From the NCBI RefSeq assembly GCF_003399635.1, contig NZ_NBXB01000029.1, positions 272,249-336,248 of the forward strand: a stretch of 64,000 bases of DNA, written 5' to 3'. The position numbers were made by a program, and so were the translations under genes. Positions 16,335-25,755 of this stretch are shown piece by piece. The DNA is from Subtercola boreus (GTDB lineage Bacteria > Actinomycetota > Actinomycetes > Actinomycetales > Microbacteriaceae). The notes beneath the pieces are model-generated. The model saw nothing but the letters and a program-made list of their open reading frames with translations. It did not search any database and had not been told where the DNA came from. The number at the start of each line of letters is the position of its first letter. The stretch's first letter is position 1.

Positions 16335-19300
16335 ATGATTCCTGAGTCGATCCACTTTCCGCCCGAGCTTCCCGTCAGTCGACTCCGCGACGAGATCGCG
16401 CGCACCATCGAGGCGAACCAGGTCGTCATCATCGCCGGCGAGACCGGATCGGGCAAGACAACCCAGATCCCGAAGATCTGCCTGCAGCTCGGCCGCACCA
16501 GCATCGGGCACACCCAGCCCCGGCGCATAGCGGCACGGACGATCGCCGAGCGCATCGCCGAAGAACTGGGGCAGGAGGTCGGCGACCTCGTCGGGTACCA
16601 GGTGCGTTTCACCGACAAGGTGGGGCCGAACACCCGCATCAAGCTGATGACCGACGGCATCCTGTTGAACGAGATCCACCGGGACCGTCTGCTGAAGAAG
16701 TACGACACGATCATCATCGACGAGGCGCACGAGCGGAGCCTCACAATCGACTTCCTGCTCGGCTACCTGCGGGAGCTCCTGCCGAAGCGCCCCGACCTGA
16801 AGGTCATCGTCACGTCGGCGACGATCGACCCCGAGAGCTTCTCGAAGCACTTCGGCGGCGCACCGATCATCGAGGTCTCCGGCCGCACCTTCCCCGTGGA
16901 GGTGCGCTACCGCCCGCTGGTCGCCGACGGTGGGGTTCCGGATGACGTCGACGATGTCGACACCAGCACTGCCACCGCCGACCGCGACCCCCTGGACGCG
17001 GTCAACGAAGCCCTCGACGAGCTCGCCCGCGAGGGCGACGGCGACGTATTGGTGTTCTTCTCCGGCGAGAACGAGATCCGTGACGCCGAGGAATCTATTC
17101 GGGGCCGGCTGAACTCCGGCGGATCCGCCTCGTTGGGTTCGGCCACCGAGGTTCTGCCGCTCTACGGGCGGTTGAGTGCTGCCGACCAGCACAAGGTGTT
17201 CCAGAAGGGGAGCACCCCGGGCATCCGGCGACGCATCGTGCTGGCCACCAATGTGGCGGAGACGAGCCTCACGGTTCCCGGAATCAAGTACGTGATCGAC
17301 ACCGGCACAGCTCGCATCAGCCGCTACAGCGTGCGCTCGAAGGTGCAGCGGCTGCCCATCGAGGCGATCTCGCAGGCATCTGCCAACCAGCGTGCGGGCC
17401 GGAGCGGGCGCACGAGCGACGGGATCTGCATCCGCCTCTTCTCGGAGGAGGACTACCTCTCCCGGCCCGAATTCACCGAGCCGGAGATCCTCCGCACCAA
17501 CCTCGCAGCGGTCATCCTGCAGATGATCTCGCTCGGCCTCGGCGACATCGCCTCGTTCCCCTTTCTGCAGCCGCCGGACTCCCGCGGCATCAAGGACGGC
17601 CTCGACCTGCTGAGCGAACTGGGCGCGATCAACGCCCCGGGTGCGACCTCGAACAAGCCCGGCGCGCCCGTGGTGCCGACCCTCAGCCGGGTGGGCCGCG
17701 ATCTCTCGCGGATGCCCATCGAACCCCGTTTCGCGCGGATGGTCATCGAGTCGAAGAACCACAACACGAGCCGCGAGGTGATGGCGATCGTGGCCGGCCT
17801 GACTGTGCAGGATCCTCGCGAACGCCCGCTCGAGAAGCGCCAGCGCGCCGACGAGTTCCACGCACGGTTCACCGACCCGACCAGCGACTTCCTCACGCTG
17901 CTGAACCTCTGGAACTACGTGGAGGAGAAGCAGCGGGAGCTCTCGTCGAGCGCATTCCGGCGGCTCTGCAAGGCCGAGCACCTGAACTACCTGCGGGTGC
18001 GGGAGTGGCAGGACGTCTTCCGGCAGCTCCGTCAGCTCAGCAGGCCGCTGGACCTCGTGATCGGCGAGCCGTCGGTCGACCCCGACGGTATCCACCGTTC
18101 GCTGCTCGCCGGCCTCCTCTCGCACATCGGCCTGAAGGATGTGGCGAAGAAGGACTATGTCGGCGCCCGCCAGACCCGGTTCAGCCTGTTTCCCGGTTCT
18201 GCGCTCTCGAAGAAGCAGCCGAACGCCGTGATGAGCGCCGAACTGGTCGAGACGAGCAGACTGTTCGCCCGGATGAACGCCTCGATCGACCCCGCCTGGG
18301 CGGAGACGCTGGCGGGCGACCTGTGCAAACGGAGCTATTCCGAGCCGCACTGGGAGAAGAAGCAGGGTGCGGTCGTCGCCTTCGAACGGGTGACGCTCTA
18401 TGGGGTGCCGATCATCCAGAAGCGGCGCGTGCAGTTCTCCCGGGTGGATGCGGCCTACGCCCGCGAACTGTTCATCCGCCACGCTCTGGTCGACGGGGAC
18501 TGGGAATCGCACCACGCGTTCGACCGGGAGAACCGGCGCTTTCGCGACGAACTCGCCGAGATCGAGGAGCGCAGCCGCCGCCGCGACCTGCTCCTCGACG
18601 ACGAGGCGGTGTTCGAGTTCTATGACAAGCGTCTTCCGCGGGACGTCAACACCGCCCGGAGCTTCGACGGCTGGTGGAAGAAGGCCCGCCACGACACCCC
18701 CGCTCTGCTGAGCATGACCGTCGAGTCGCTGCTGCCGGACGGCGCTCCGGAGATCGACGAGTCCCAGTTCCCCGCAGCCTGGCAACAGGGCGACCAGCAG
18801 CTCGCGCTGTCGTATCGCTTCGAGCCGGGCTCGGAAGACGACGGAGTCACCGTGACGGTTCCGCTGGCGCTGCTGCCACGGCTCGAGCCGACAGGTTTCG
18901 AAGCGCAGGTGCCGGGCTTTCGCGAGGAACTCGTCACGGCGCTCATCCGGTCGCTGCCGAAGGCGAGCCGGCGGAACTTCGTGCCCGCGACCGACTGGGC
19001 ATCGAAACTGCTGGGGGCGCTGCCGGATGCCGCGGACGCCACCGGGAACGGCACCGGGCACGCCGCGCCGTCCGGCGACGACCTGACCTTTCTCGCGTCT
19101 CTTGCCCAGACGATGTCGCGTCTGGCCTACGTGCCGGTTGCCGCCTCGGACTTCGATCGCACTCGTCTTCCGTCGCATCTCTCCGTCTCCTTCCGTGTCG
19201 TGGATGAAACGGGCAAGACTGTCGCGGCGTCGAAGGATCTGCCTGCACTCCAGGCCCGGTTCCGTTCGGCGGCGCGCGACAGTGTCGCCCGCGCCTCTCG

Positions 19301-20195
19301 GCAGACCGCCCACGCGCTGGAGCGGAGCGGCCTGACAACATGGGACTCTACGGAGCTGCCGAAGTTCGTGGACACGAAACTCCAGAACAGTGTGATTCGC
19401 GCGTATCCGGCCATTGTGGACGAGAAGACGTCTGTCGCCATCCGGCTGATGAGCACCCAGCAGGAGGCCGACCGGCTGAGCCCCGCGGGCATCCGTCGGC
19501 TCCTTCTGCTTGCCGTGCCCTCGCCGGTGTCGTATGTGCGCGAGCACCTGAGCCAGAACGAGAAGCTCATTCTGGCCACGAGCCCCTATGCGAGCATCCA
19601 GGCCCTCTTCGACGACTGCCTCGCGGCGTGTGCCGACGAGGTGCTCCGAAGCGCGCACCCGACCAGGTTGCTCTACACGCGGGCCGAATTCGAGGCCGTG
19701 CGTGACCGTCTGTCAGCCGGCATCATCGATTCGATGTACCAGACAGTGGCGACGGTCGCCGCCACTCTGGCGAAGGCCCGGGACGCTGAACGTGCCCTCA
19801 AGACCGTCACGAGCGTCTCTCTGCTGCCCGCGCTCTCGGATGCCCGCGCCCAGCTCGCTGCGCTGATCTTCCCGGGTTTCATCTCGTCCACAGGCATCGT
19901 GCAGCTGCAGAACTATCCACGGTATCTGACGGGCGTGGAGCAGCGGATGCAGAAGCTCCCCGACGCACCTGCGCGGGACAGGGCGTGGCTGAACGAGGTG
20001 CAGAACGCCACCGCTCGCTACGAGGCCTCGGGGGGCACGCTCCCCCTGCCGAAGGATCCGGCCACGGTGCTGAGCACCCCGATCATCCGGGCCCGCTGGC
20101 TGATCGAGGAGCTGCGGATCAGCCTCTTCGCGCAATCGCTCGGCACCGCAGAGCCCGTCTCGCTGCAACGGCTGCAGAAGCTTCTCGCGAGCTGA
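16335..20195 (+). CDS. hrpA: ATP-dependent RNA helicase HrpA
   Basis: A DEAH-box helicase of 1286 residues, the full HrpA length. Motifs in order: Walker [10 protein letters not shown] (about 35-43), [13 protein letters not shown] (about 129-132), TSATID, the [13 protein letters not shown] segment and QRAGRSGR (motif VI). These are followed by the helicase-associated/OB region and a long C-terminal DUF3418-type domain. HrpA acts on mRNA and stalled ribosomes. A TAGAAT sits 9 nt before the ATG. It is the largest gene in the window. The very long minus-strand reading frame opposite it is a compositional artefact. Confidence 0.95.
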   Translation: MIPESIHFPPELPVSRLRDEIARTIEANQVVIIAGETGSGKTTQIPKICLQLGRTSIGHTQPRRIAARTIAERIAEELGQEVGDLVGYQVRFTDKVGPNTRIKLMTDGILLNEIHRDRLLKKYDTIIIDEAHERSLTIDFLLGYLRELLPKRPDLKVIVTSATIDPESFSKHFGGAPIIEVSGRTFPVEVRYRPLVADGGVPDDVDDVDTSTATADRDPLDAVNEALDELAREGDGDVLVFFSGENEIRDAEESIRGRLNSGGSASLGSATEVLPLYGRLSAADQHKVFQKGSTPGIRRRIVLATNVAETSLTVPGIKYVIDTGTARISRYSVRSKVQRLPIEAISQASANQRAGRSGRTSDGICIRLFSEEDYLSRPEFTEPEILRTNLAAVILQMISLGLGDIASFPFLQPPDSRGIKDGLDLLSELGAINAPGATSNKPGAPVVPTLSRVGRDLSRMPIEPRFARMVIESKNHNTSREVMAIVAGLTVQDPRERPLEKRQRADEFHARFTDPTSDFLTLLNLWNYVEEKQRELSSSAFRRLCKAEHLNYLRVREWQDVFRQLRQLSRPLDLVIGEPSVDPDGIHRSLLAGLLSHIGLKDVAKKDYVGARQTRFSLFPGSALSKKQPNAVMSAELVETSRLFARMNASIDPAWAETLAGDLCKRSYSEPHWEKKQGAVVAFERVTLYGVPIIQKRRVQFSRVDAAYARELFIRHALVDGDWESHHAFDRENRRFRDELAEIEERSRRRDLLLDDEAVFEFYDKRLPRDVNTARSFDGWWKKARHDTPALLSMTVESLLPDGAPEIDESQFPAAWQQGDQQLALSYRFEPGSEDDGVTVTVPLALLPRLEPTGFEAQVPGFREELVTALIRSLPKASRRNFVPATDWASKLLGALPDAADATGNGTGHAAPSGDDLTFLASLAQTMSRLAYVPVAASDFDRTRLPSHLSVSFRVVDETGKTVAASKDLPALQARFRSAARDSVARASRQTAHALERSGLTTWDSTELPKFVDTKLQNSVIRAYPAIVDEKTSVAIRLMSTQQEADRLSPAGIRRLLLLAVPSPVSYVREHLSQNEKLILATSPYASIQALFDDCLAACADEVLRSAHPTRLLYTRAEFEAVRDRLSAGIIDSMYQTVATVAATLAKARDAERALKTVTSVSLLPALSDARAQLAALIFPGFISSTGIVQLQNYPRYLTGVEQRMQKLPDAPARDRAWLNEVQNATARYEASGGTLPLPKDPATVLSTPIIRARWLIEELRISLFAQSLGTAEPVSLQRLQKLLAS

Positions 20196-20262
20196 GCTGA
20201 ACGCTCGGCAACGGATCGGTGACGGTTCGGCCCCCACGGAGGCGTCCATACCGTCCAACCGG

Positions 20263-20268
20263 TACACT
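20263..20268 (+). promoter_or_regulatory. -10-like hexamer TACACT for the MFS gene at 20278
   Basis: TACACT ends 9 nt before the GTG at 20278, with no ribosome-binding site between them; consistent with a leaderless or near-leaderless transcript. Confidence 0.4.
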
Positions 20269-20277
20269 TGATCTCTT

Positions 20278-21486
20278 GTGAGTAGCTACGCGAATCTTCT
20301 GAAGACCCGGGGTGTCGGCCGGATCATGGCCGCCCAGCTTGTGGCGCGCTTCCCCTTCGGCATGCTCTCGCTCGCCTTTCTGCTGCACATCGAACACGTG
20401 CACGGTTCGTACGCGGCGGCCGGGTTGGTGCTGGCCGCGCTGTCGATCGGCCAGGCCATCGCCGGCCCGCTGACGAGCCGCCTGATGGGGCGCTGGGGCA
20501 TGCGACCGGTGATCACGGGAACGATCATCGTCTGCGCCATCGCCGTCTCGGTGATCGCCCTTGTTCCGATGACCATTCCCCTCACCATGGTCGTCGCCTT
20601 TGCCGCCGGGCTCACGATGCCGCCCATCCAGCCGGCCGTGCGCACCATCTACCCGAAGATGGTCAACTCGAAGCAGCTCACTCCGCTGTTCTCGCTCGAC
20701 GCTTCGGCGCAGGAGATCATCTGGGTCGTCGGCCCCGTCATCACGACCTTCACCGCAACCCAGATCGGCACCGTCGAGGGCATCCTGCTCGCGGTCGCGT
20801 TCCTCGTGGGCGGCGGCGCCTGGTTCCTGTCGAGCCCCGAACTCGGCCGGGTGCGCATCCCCCGCAGCCGCAAGCGACTCGGCGCGGTTCTGAAGAAGCC
20901 GCCGGTGCTGCTCGCCACCATCGTCGGCTTCCTGCTCGTCGCCGCCTGCGCCGCCATCGAGGCGGGGGTCGTCGCATCGTTCGGGCACGGCGGCGCGGAG
21001 GCCGGCATCGTGCTGGCTGTGTTCGCGGTCGGATCGCTCGTCGGCGGGCTCGCGCTCGGCCATGTCGGCATCGGCCCGTGGTCACTCGCGCAGCGCATGC
21101 TCGTCGTCTTTGTCGGCACCGCGATCGCCGCGGTCTCGCTGAACGTGTGGTGGCTGGCGATCTTCCTGTTCCTGGCCGGCGTGGGCATCGCTCCCGCCCT
21201 CGCGGTGATGTTCTCGATCGTCTCGTCGAGCGTGCGTTTCAGCGAGACGGCCGAGGCCTACGGCTGGGTCGGCACCGGCCAGCTCATCGGTGCGGCGGTC
21301 GGATCGGCGCTGGCCGGGTTCCTCATCGACGCCCAGGGTCCCACCGGGGCTTTCATCGTGGCGGCCTGCCTCGCTCTCGTCGGATTCCTCGTGCCTCTCC
21401 TCGGGCGACGCTGGCACCCGGACCTCCGCGGCAGGGACGCGAGCCCCATCCCCGACACCGAGCCCTTCGCCGCTGTCACGAGCTGA
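20278..21486 (+). CDS. MFS transporter, 12 TM
   Basis: A 402-residue major facilitator with about twelve hydrophobic helices and no large soluble domains. The helix 2-3 loop contains the MFS-type GPLTSRLMGRWGMRPV. Substrate unknown; the pattern is that of small drug- or metabolite-exporter types. GTG 20278 is the only sensible start and carries a -10-like TACACT just upstream. It stands alone between hrpA (82 nt gap) and an aldo/keto reductase (73 nt gap). Confidence 0.85.
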   Translation: MSSYANLLKTRGVGRIMAAQLVARFPFGMLSLAFLLHIEHVHGSYAAAGLVLAALSIGQAIAGPLTSRLMGRWGMRPVITGTIIVCAIAVSVIALVPMTIPLTMVVAFAAGLTMPPIQPAVRTIYPKMVNSKQLTPLFSLDASAQEIIWVVGPVITTFTATQIGTVEGILLAVAFLVGGGAWFLSSPELGRVRIPRSRKRLGAVLKKPPVLLATIVGFLLVAACAAIEAGVVASFGHGGAEAGIVLAVFAVGSLVGGLALGHVGIGPWSLAQRMLVVFVGTAIAAVSLNVWWLAIFLFLAGVGIAPALAVMFSIVSSSVRFSETAEAYGWVGTGQLIGAAVGSALAGFLIDAQGPTGAFIVAACLALVGFLVPLLGRRWHPDLRGRDASPIPDTEPFAAVTS

Positions 21487-21559
21487 GCCGCTCGGCACCG
21501 GGCGTGTCGCGCCGGGTAGCTCGGCGCCGCTCGGCACGGGCGTGTAGAAGAATGGGGCA

Positions 21560-22384
21560 ATGACGACAGCCCCCTCGATTCCGCTCAACGACGGCCACTC
21601 GATCCCCCAGGTGGGGCTCGGGGTCTACAAGGTCACCGACGCTGAGGCCGTGGAGGCGATCGCTGCCGCCTTCGCTTGCGGGTACCGGCACATCGACACC
21701 GCTACGCTCTACGACAACGAGGTGGGTGTCGGTGAGGCGGTGAACCGCTCCGGGATCGCACGTTCGGAGATCTTCGTCACGACGAAGGTCTTCCAGGACC
21801 GGCACGGCTACGACGAGGCCCGCCGCTCTTTCGACGAGAGCCTCGAACGGCTGAAGCTCGACTATGTGGACCTGTTCCTCATCCACTGGCCCGCACCGAA
21901 GCAGAACCTCTATGTCGAGACCTGGCGGGCCCTCGAGAAGATCCAGGCCGACGGGCTGGCCCGATCCATCGGCGTCTCGAACTTCCACACGCACCACCTC
22001 GACCGGCTGGCGGCCGAGACCGGTGTGGTTCCGAGTGTCAACCAGGTCGAGCTGCACCCGTGGCTCCCGCAGGCAGAGCTCCGCGCCTACAACGACGCGC
22101 ACGGAATCGTGACCGAGGCGTGGTCGCCTCTCGCCCGCGGCCGGGTGCTCGGCACCCCCGTTCTCGACGCGGTTGCCGCGAAACACGGCATCTCCCCTGC
22201 GCAGGTCGTCATCCGGTGGCATGTGCAGCTCGGCAACGCGGTGATCCCGAAGTCGATCACCCCGTCTCGCATCGCGAGCAACATCGACGTGTTCGACGTC
22301 ACCCTCGACGAGGAGGACCTCGCGCTCATCGCCAGCCTCGAGACGGGCGAGCGCACCGGTCGCGACCCCGACGACGTCGGCTGA
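21560..22384 (+). CDS. Aldo/keto reductase (AKR5-like)
   Basis: A 274-residue NADPH-dependent (beta/alpha)8-barrel oxidoreductase. The catalytic tetrad is complete: Asp46 and Tyr51 in HIDTATLYDNE, Lys76 in TTKVF and His109 in FLIHWP. The NADP-site segments SIGVSNFHTHHL and VIPKSITPSRIASN are present. It resembles bacterial 2,5-diketo-D-gluconate reductases, a family with broad carbonyl substrates, so the true substrate is open. It converges with the next reductase with only 27 nt between stops. Confidence 0.9.
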   Translation: MTTAPSIPLNDGHSIPQVGLGVYKVTDAEAVEAIAAAFACGYRHIDTATLYDNEVGVGEAVNRSGIARSEIFVTTKVFQDRHGYDEARRSFDESLERLKLDYVDLFLIHWPAPKQNLYVETWRALEKIQADGLARSIGVSNFHTHHLDRLAAETGVVPSVNQVELHPWLPQAELRAYNDAHGIVTEAWSPLARGRVLGTPVLDAVAAKHGISPAQVVIRWHVQLGNAVIPKSITPSRIASNIDVFDVTLDEEDLALIASLETGERTGRDPDDVG

Positions 22385-22411
22385 CGCACAGCGCTCTGGG
22401 AGCCGCGAGCG

Positions 22412-23395
22412 CTACCAGCGCGAGTGGATACTCTGGCGGAAGTAGCGGTCGTAGATGCGGTGCACGCCGTCGTCGAAGGCCGCCCCGAGAGGAGCGAGGG
22501 AACCGGCCTCGGCGTTGCCGGCGGCCTGGCCGGGGTTACGGGCACCGGGGATGACCGTGCTCACGCCCGGCTGCTGCGCGACCCAGGCCAGAGCGGCGGT
22601 GGCCGGCGCCACACCTTCGGGCACCAGTTCGGCGAAGGCGTGAGCCGCCTCGACTCCCGACTCGAAGTCGACTCCCGAGAAGGTCTCCCCCACGTCGAAG
22701 GCGCTGCCGTCGCGGTTGAAGGTGCGGTGGTCGTTCGCGTCGAAGGTGGTCTCCTTCGTGTACTTCCCGCTGAGCAGCCCCGACGCGAGCGGCACCCGGG
22801 CGATGATGCCGACCCCCGCGGCACGGGCGGCGGGCAGCACCTCGTCGAGCGGCTTCAGCCGGAACGCGTTCAGGATGATCTGGATGGTCGCGGTGCCGGG
22901 CCGCGCGATGGCGGCGAGCGCCTGGTCGGTCGTCTCGACGCTGAAACCGTAGGCCGCGATGCGCTCCTCGGAGACGAGCGTGTCGAGCGCATCGTAGACG
23001 GCGTCGTCGACGAAGACCTCGGACGGCGGGCAGTGCAGCTGCACGAGGTCGAGTGTCTCGACTCCGAGGTTCTGGCGCGACCGGTCGGTCCACAGCCGGA
23101 AGTTGTCGAGCACGTAGTTGGAGGCGACCTGCGCCTCGCGGCGGCCCATCTTCGTGGCGACCGTGATCGAGTGGCCGGGATTCGCCGACAGGAAGGTGCC
23201 GATCGTCTGTTCGCTCCGGCCGTCACCGTACACATCCGCTGTGTCGAAGAAGGTGACGCCGGAGTCGACGGCCGCATCGAGCACAGCCAGGGCATCCGAT
23301 TCGGCCACATCACCCCAGTCGGCGCCGAGCTGCCAGGTGCCGAGTCCGATCTCTGAGACGGTGCGGTGGGTTCGGCCGAGTTCGCGTGAGTGCAT
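22412..23395 (-). CDS. Aldo/keto reductase
   Basis: 327 residues, of the longer AKR type found in potassium-channel-beta and YajO-like branches. Tetrad residues are Asp51, Tyr56 (DTADVYGDGRSE), Lys82 (ATKMG) and His121 (QLHCPP). The C-terminal STVIPGARNPGQAAGN is the NADP-binding segment. ATG 23395 is preceded by TAGGGT plus 6 nt. Only distantly like the convergent reductase next to it, so this is not a recent duplication. Substrate unknown. Confidence 0.9.
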   Translation of the reverse strand: MHSRELGRTHRTVSEIGLGTWQLGADWGDVAESDALAVLDAAVDSGVTFFDTADVYGDGRSEQTIGTFLSANPGHSITVATKMGRREAQVASNYVLDNFRLWTDRSRQNLGVETLDLVQLHCPPSEVFVDDAVYDALDTLVSEERIAAYGFSVETTDQALAAIARPGTATIQIILNAFRLKPLDEVLPAARAAGVGIIARVPLASGLLSGKYTKETTFDANDHRTFNRDGSAFDVGETFSGVDFESGVEAAHAFAELVPEGVAPATAALAWVAQQPGVSTVIPGARNPGQAAGNAEAGSLAPLGAAFDDGVHRIYDRYFRQSIHSRW

Positions 23396-23468
23396 TCCCC
23401 CACCCTAAGGCGGATAACAACCCCATAACCATCTGGGCCGCACGGGCTTGATTCGCAGCTGGTCTCCC

Positions 23469-23474
23469 TACAGT
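23469..23474 (+). promoter_or_regulatory. -10-like hexamer TACAGT for the DUF4349 gene
   Basis: TACAGT lies 6 nt before ATG 23481, with CTTGAT (23447-23452) 16 nt further upstream as a possible -35. It supports ATG 23481 over an upstream in-frame start. Confidence 0.45.
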
Positions 23475-23480
23475 GTGGCC

Positions 23481-24413
23481 ATGAAGCGAAAATTGCTCGT
23501 TATCGGTGTTCTGGCCCCGGCCCTGCTACTGGGTGGATGCTCGGCCCTGGGTGGCTCGTCCGGCAGCTCGTCCAGCGGTTCCTCGGGCGGCCTCTCGGGC
23601 GGCTCGTCCGGCGGCACCTCGAGCGAGGCGAACGGCTCACCGGGCGACGCGCTGGCAGCGCCGAACGCGGGGGCTCCAGCCGACGGGAGCACCGGGCGGG
23701 ACGCCCCCACGCTCATCCCCGGAGCCCAGATCGTCACGACGGGCACGATCGCCCTCCTGGCCGAAGAGCCCTCGGCGACCGCCGACAGCGCGGTCGCCCT
23801 CACCACGTCGCTCGGCGGCCACGTCGACAACCGCACGGAGCAGTCCTCGGGCGACGCGCGCGCCGACCTCGTGCTCCGCATCCCGAGTGCGAAGGTGACG
23901 GAGGCGATCGACGGCCTGAAGAAGCTCGCCACCGTCGACTCGGTCTCGATCACCGCAACCGACGTGACAGCCCAGGCCAGCGACATCGATGCCCGGGTGA
24001 CGGCGCTCCAGACCTCCGTCACCCGGCTCCTCGACCTGATGTCGAAGGCCACCAGCACCACGGACCTCATCGCGCTCGAGTCCACTCTCTCCCAGCGTCA
24101 GGCAGATCTCGACAGCCTCGTCGCGCAGCGCACAGCGCTCACCGACACTGTCGCGTACTCCTCGATCACCGTCAGCATCGAGGATTCCAGCACAGCACCG
24201 GTGACGGCCCCCGGAGACTTCTGGAGCGGTCTCGGCACCGGCTGGGCCTCGCTCCTCACCGCGCTGGCGGGGGCACTGGTGGCGTTCGGCGTCGCGCTCC
24301 CCTGGCTCGTCTCCCTCGGCGTCATCGGCCTGATCGTGCTGGGAATCGTGCGGCTGGTGACGCGCCTCGGGAGGCGAGGGGTGCCGCCAGTGGGGGGCGA
24401 AACGCCCAGCTGA
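23481..24413 (+). CDS. DUF4349 lipoprotein
   Basis: About 310 residues with a lipoprotein signal (MKRKLLVIGVLAPALLLGGC, lipid-anchored Cys20), a Ser/Gly-rich linker, and an extracytoplasmic DUF4349 domain. Visible domain landmarks are an ITTTG-like strand, ADLVLRIPSAKVTEAIDGL, the TDVTAQASDIDARV stretch and a coiled-coil QRQADLDSL. A C-terminal membrane helix with a basic tail follows. Function unknown; such proteins sit in the membrane facing outward. ATG 23481 is chosen from the signal peptide and the promoter spacing. Confidence 0.88.
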   Translation: MKRKLLVIGVLAPALLLGGCSALGGSSGSSSSGSSGGLSGGSSGGTSSEANGSPGDALAAPNAGAPADGSTGRDAPTLIPGAQIVTTGTIALLAEEPSATADSAVALTTSLGGHVDNRTEQSSGDARADLVLRIPSAKVTEAIDGLKKLATVDSVSITATDVTAQASDIDARVTALQTSVTRLLDLMSKATSTTDLIALESTLSQRQADLDSLVAQRTALTDTVAYSSITVSIEDSSTAPVTAPGDFWSGLGTGWASLLTALAGALVAFGVALPWLVSLGVIGLIVLGIVRLVTRLGRRGVPPVGGETPS

Positions 24414-24491
24414 TTTGCAGGCTGTAGGGAATCGACAAGCATCCTGCCGTGTTACATGTATCACAGGTACAAGTACGTCAGGGAGATTCTG

Positions 24492-24908
24492 TTGAGCAAG
24501 GTTTACGTGGAGATCGAGAATGAGTTCGGCGAGCTTGCACGGTACAAGCACCACCTGAACGGCCGTGGGTTCATCTCGGCAACCGCCACGGTGCACCCGA
24601 GTGCCTACATCGAGTCGTCGGCCTATGTCGAACCCGACGCGCAGGTCGGGCAGGGCGCGTGGATCGGCGCCGGTAGCTGGATCGACCGGGGTGCCCTCGT
24701 CGGGGCCGGGGTCTTCATCGGTGCGAATGTGCACGTCGGCCAAGAGTCGCGCATCGGCCGAGGCGCCAAGATCGGCAGCCACAGCCGCATCGGCGACCGG
24801 GCGACCGTGGCCGACGGCGTGAACGTCGCGCACGACTCCGTCATCGCCGACGACGGGGTCATCAGCCGGTCATCCCACTCCGAGGGATCGTTCGCGAAAG
24901 CGGCGTGA
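24492..24908 (+). CDS. Hexapeptide-repeat (left-handed beta-helix) protein
   Basis: About 138 residues. After a 33-residue lead, repeated hexapeptides of the form [IVA]-G-x-G-A/S-x run from roughly residue 35 to 120, predicting a left-handed beta-helix as in trimeric acyltransferases and gamma-carbonic anhydrases. The catalytic histidines of those enzymes are not evident, so it may be structural. TTG 24492 is favoured because GGGAG lies 6 nt before it; an upstream ATG at 24456 has no ribosome-binding site. Function unknown. Confidence 0.7.
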   Translation: MSKVYVEIENEFGELARYKHHLNGRGFISATATVHPSAYIESSAYVEPDAQVGQGAWIGAGSWIDRGALVGAGVFIGANVHVGQESRIGRGAKIGSHSRIGDRATVADGVNVAHDSVIADDGVISRSSHSEGSFAKAA

Positions 24909-24977
24909 TCCTCTAGAGAACGCCGGGCACGGTACCGCCGCCGCACGGCGTTCTGCTGCATGCAGGCATGCTCGTCC

Positions 24978-24983
24978 TAAGCT
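24978..24983 (+). promoter_or_regulatory. -10-like hexamer TAAGCT for the Pr6Pr gene
   Basis: TAAGCT followed by exactly 6 nt and ATG 24990; the same spacing as several other genes in this window. Confidence 0.45.
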
Positions 24984-24989
24984 GTGGGC

Positions 24990-25667
24990 ATGAAGCTCCT
25001 GTTCACCGTGCTGCGAGTCGTCATCGCGGCCGCCATCGCCACCGCCGTCATCGGCCAGCTCGCACACACCGCGAACCTCGCCAACCAGGCGAATCCCGCG
25101 TCGGTGGGATTTGTCGTGGTCAACTTCTTCAGCTTCTTCACGATCGACTCCAATGTCGCCAGCATCGTTGTGCTGGTCGCCGGGGCGGCGCTGGTCGTCC
25201 GACGGGTGTCACCCGATCCGATGCTCTTCACGACCGTGCGCGCCGCCGTCGTCACGTACATGGTGACGACCGGCATCGTCTACAACCTCCTGCTGCGGGG
25301 CATCGCGCTCCCCCAGGGCCAGACGCTCGCCTGGTCGAACGAGATCCTGCACGTGATCGCACCGATCTATCTCCTGCTCGACTGGCTCTTCGCCCCCGGG
25401 CGGGTCCCCCTCGACTGGAAGCGGCTCTGGACGATCCTCGCCTTCCCGATCGTCTGGGTGGTCTACACGCTGGTGCGCGGGCCCCTCGCGATCGATGGCA
25501 GCACGGGCGCGAACTGGTACCCGTATCCGTTCCTGAATCCGGCGACATCGCCGAACGGATACCTCTCCGTGACGTTCTACGTGATCCTCATCGCGCTCGT
25601 GATCACCGCGATCGGGGCCGGCACGATCCGCATCAGCCGGGGTCGGACGCAGTCCCGCCTGACGTGA
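24990..25667 (+). CDS. Pr6Pr family membrane protein
   Basis: 225 residues with six predicted helices. Conserved-looking features are FFTIDSNVASIVV (about 46-58), the lumenal-type NEILHVIAPIYLLLDWLF with an intramembrane His, and WVVYTLVRGPL followed by WYPYPFL. These match the Pr6Pr/FAR-17a/AIG1-like integral membrane family, some eukaryotic members of which hydrolyse fatty-acid esters; the bacterial role is unknown. ATG 24990 is chosen over GTG 24984 from the promoter spacing. Confidence 0.8.
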   Translation: MKLLFTVLRVVIAAAIATAVIGQLAHTANLANQANPASVGFVVVNFFSFFTIDSNVASIVVLVAGAALVVRRVSPDPMLFTTVRAAVVTYMVTTGIVYNLLLRGIALPQGQTLAWSNEILHVIAPIYLLLDWLFAPGRVPLDWKRLWTILAFPIVWVVYTLVRGPLAIDGSTGANWYPYPFLNPATSPNGYLSVTFYVILIALVITAIGAGTIRISRGRTQSRLT

Positions 25668-25702
25668 CGCAGAGCGGTAAATGATCGGGGCGGCGACCCG
25701 AG

Positions 25703-25728
25703 TATAGTTAGTTAGGCTGAAGCAACTA
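25703..25728 (+). promoter_or_regulatory. -10-like TATAGT and candidate MarR operator
   Basis: TATAGT (25703-25708) is followed immediately by an inverted repeat with half-sites TAGTT (25709-25713) and AACTA (25724-25728) separated by 10 bp, plus a direct TAGTTAGTTAG overlap. It lies about 28 nt before the start of the MFS efflux gene, whose downstream neighbour encodes a MarR protein, so autoregulation of the pair is likely. Confidence 0.5.
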
Positions 25729-25755
25729 GTCGCCGATCTGACTCTGGAGCATCCT

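Noticed and set aside
14748..19658. A 1636-codon open frame on the minus strand, opposite hrpA and the YyaL-type gene
   Set aside because: It is the codon-position shadow of GC-rich genes; its translation is Arg/Gly/Ala-rich, without motifs, and both sense genes have complete domain sets.
23395..23481. The two adjacent aldo/keto reductases as a tandem duplication (21560-23395)
   Set aside because: They are convergent, differ in length (274 and 327) and belong to different AKR branches.
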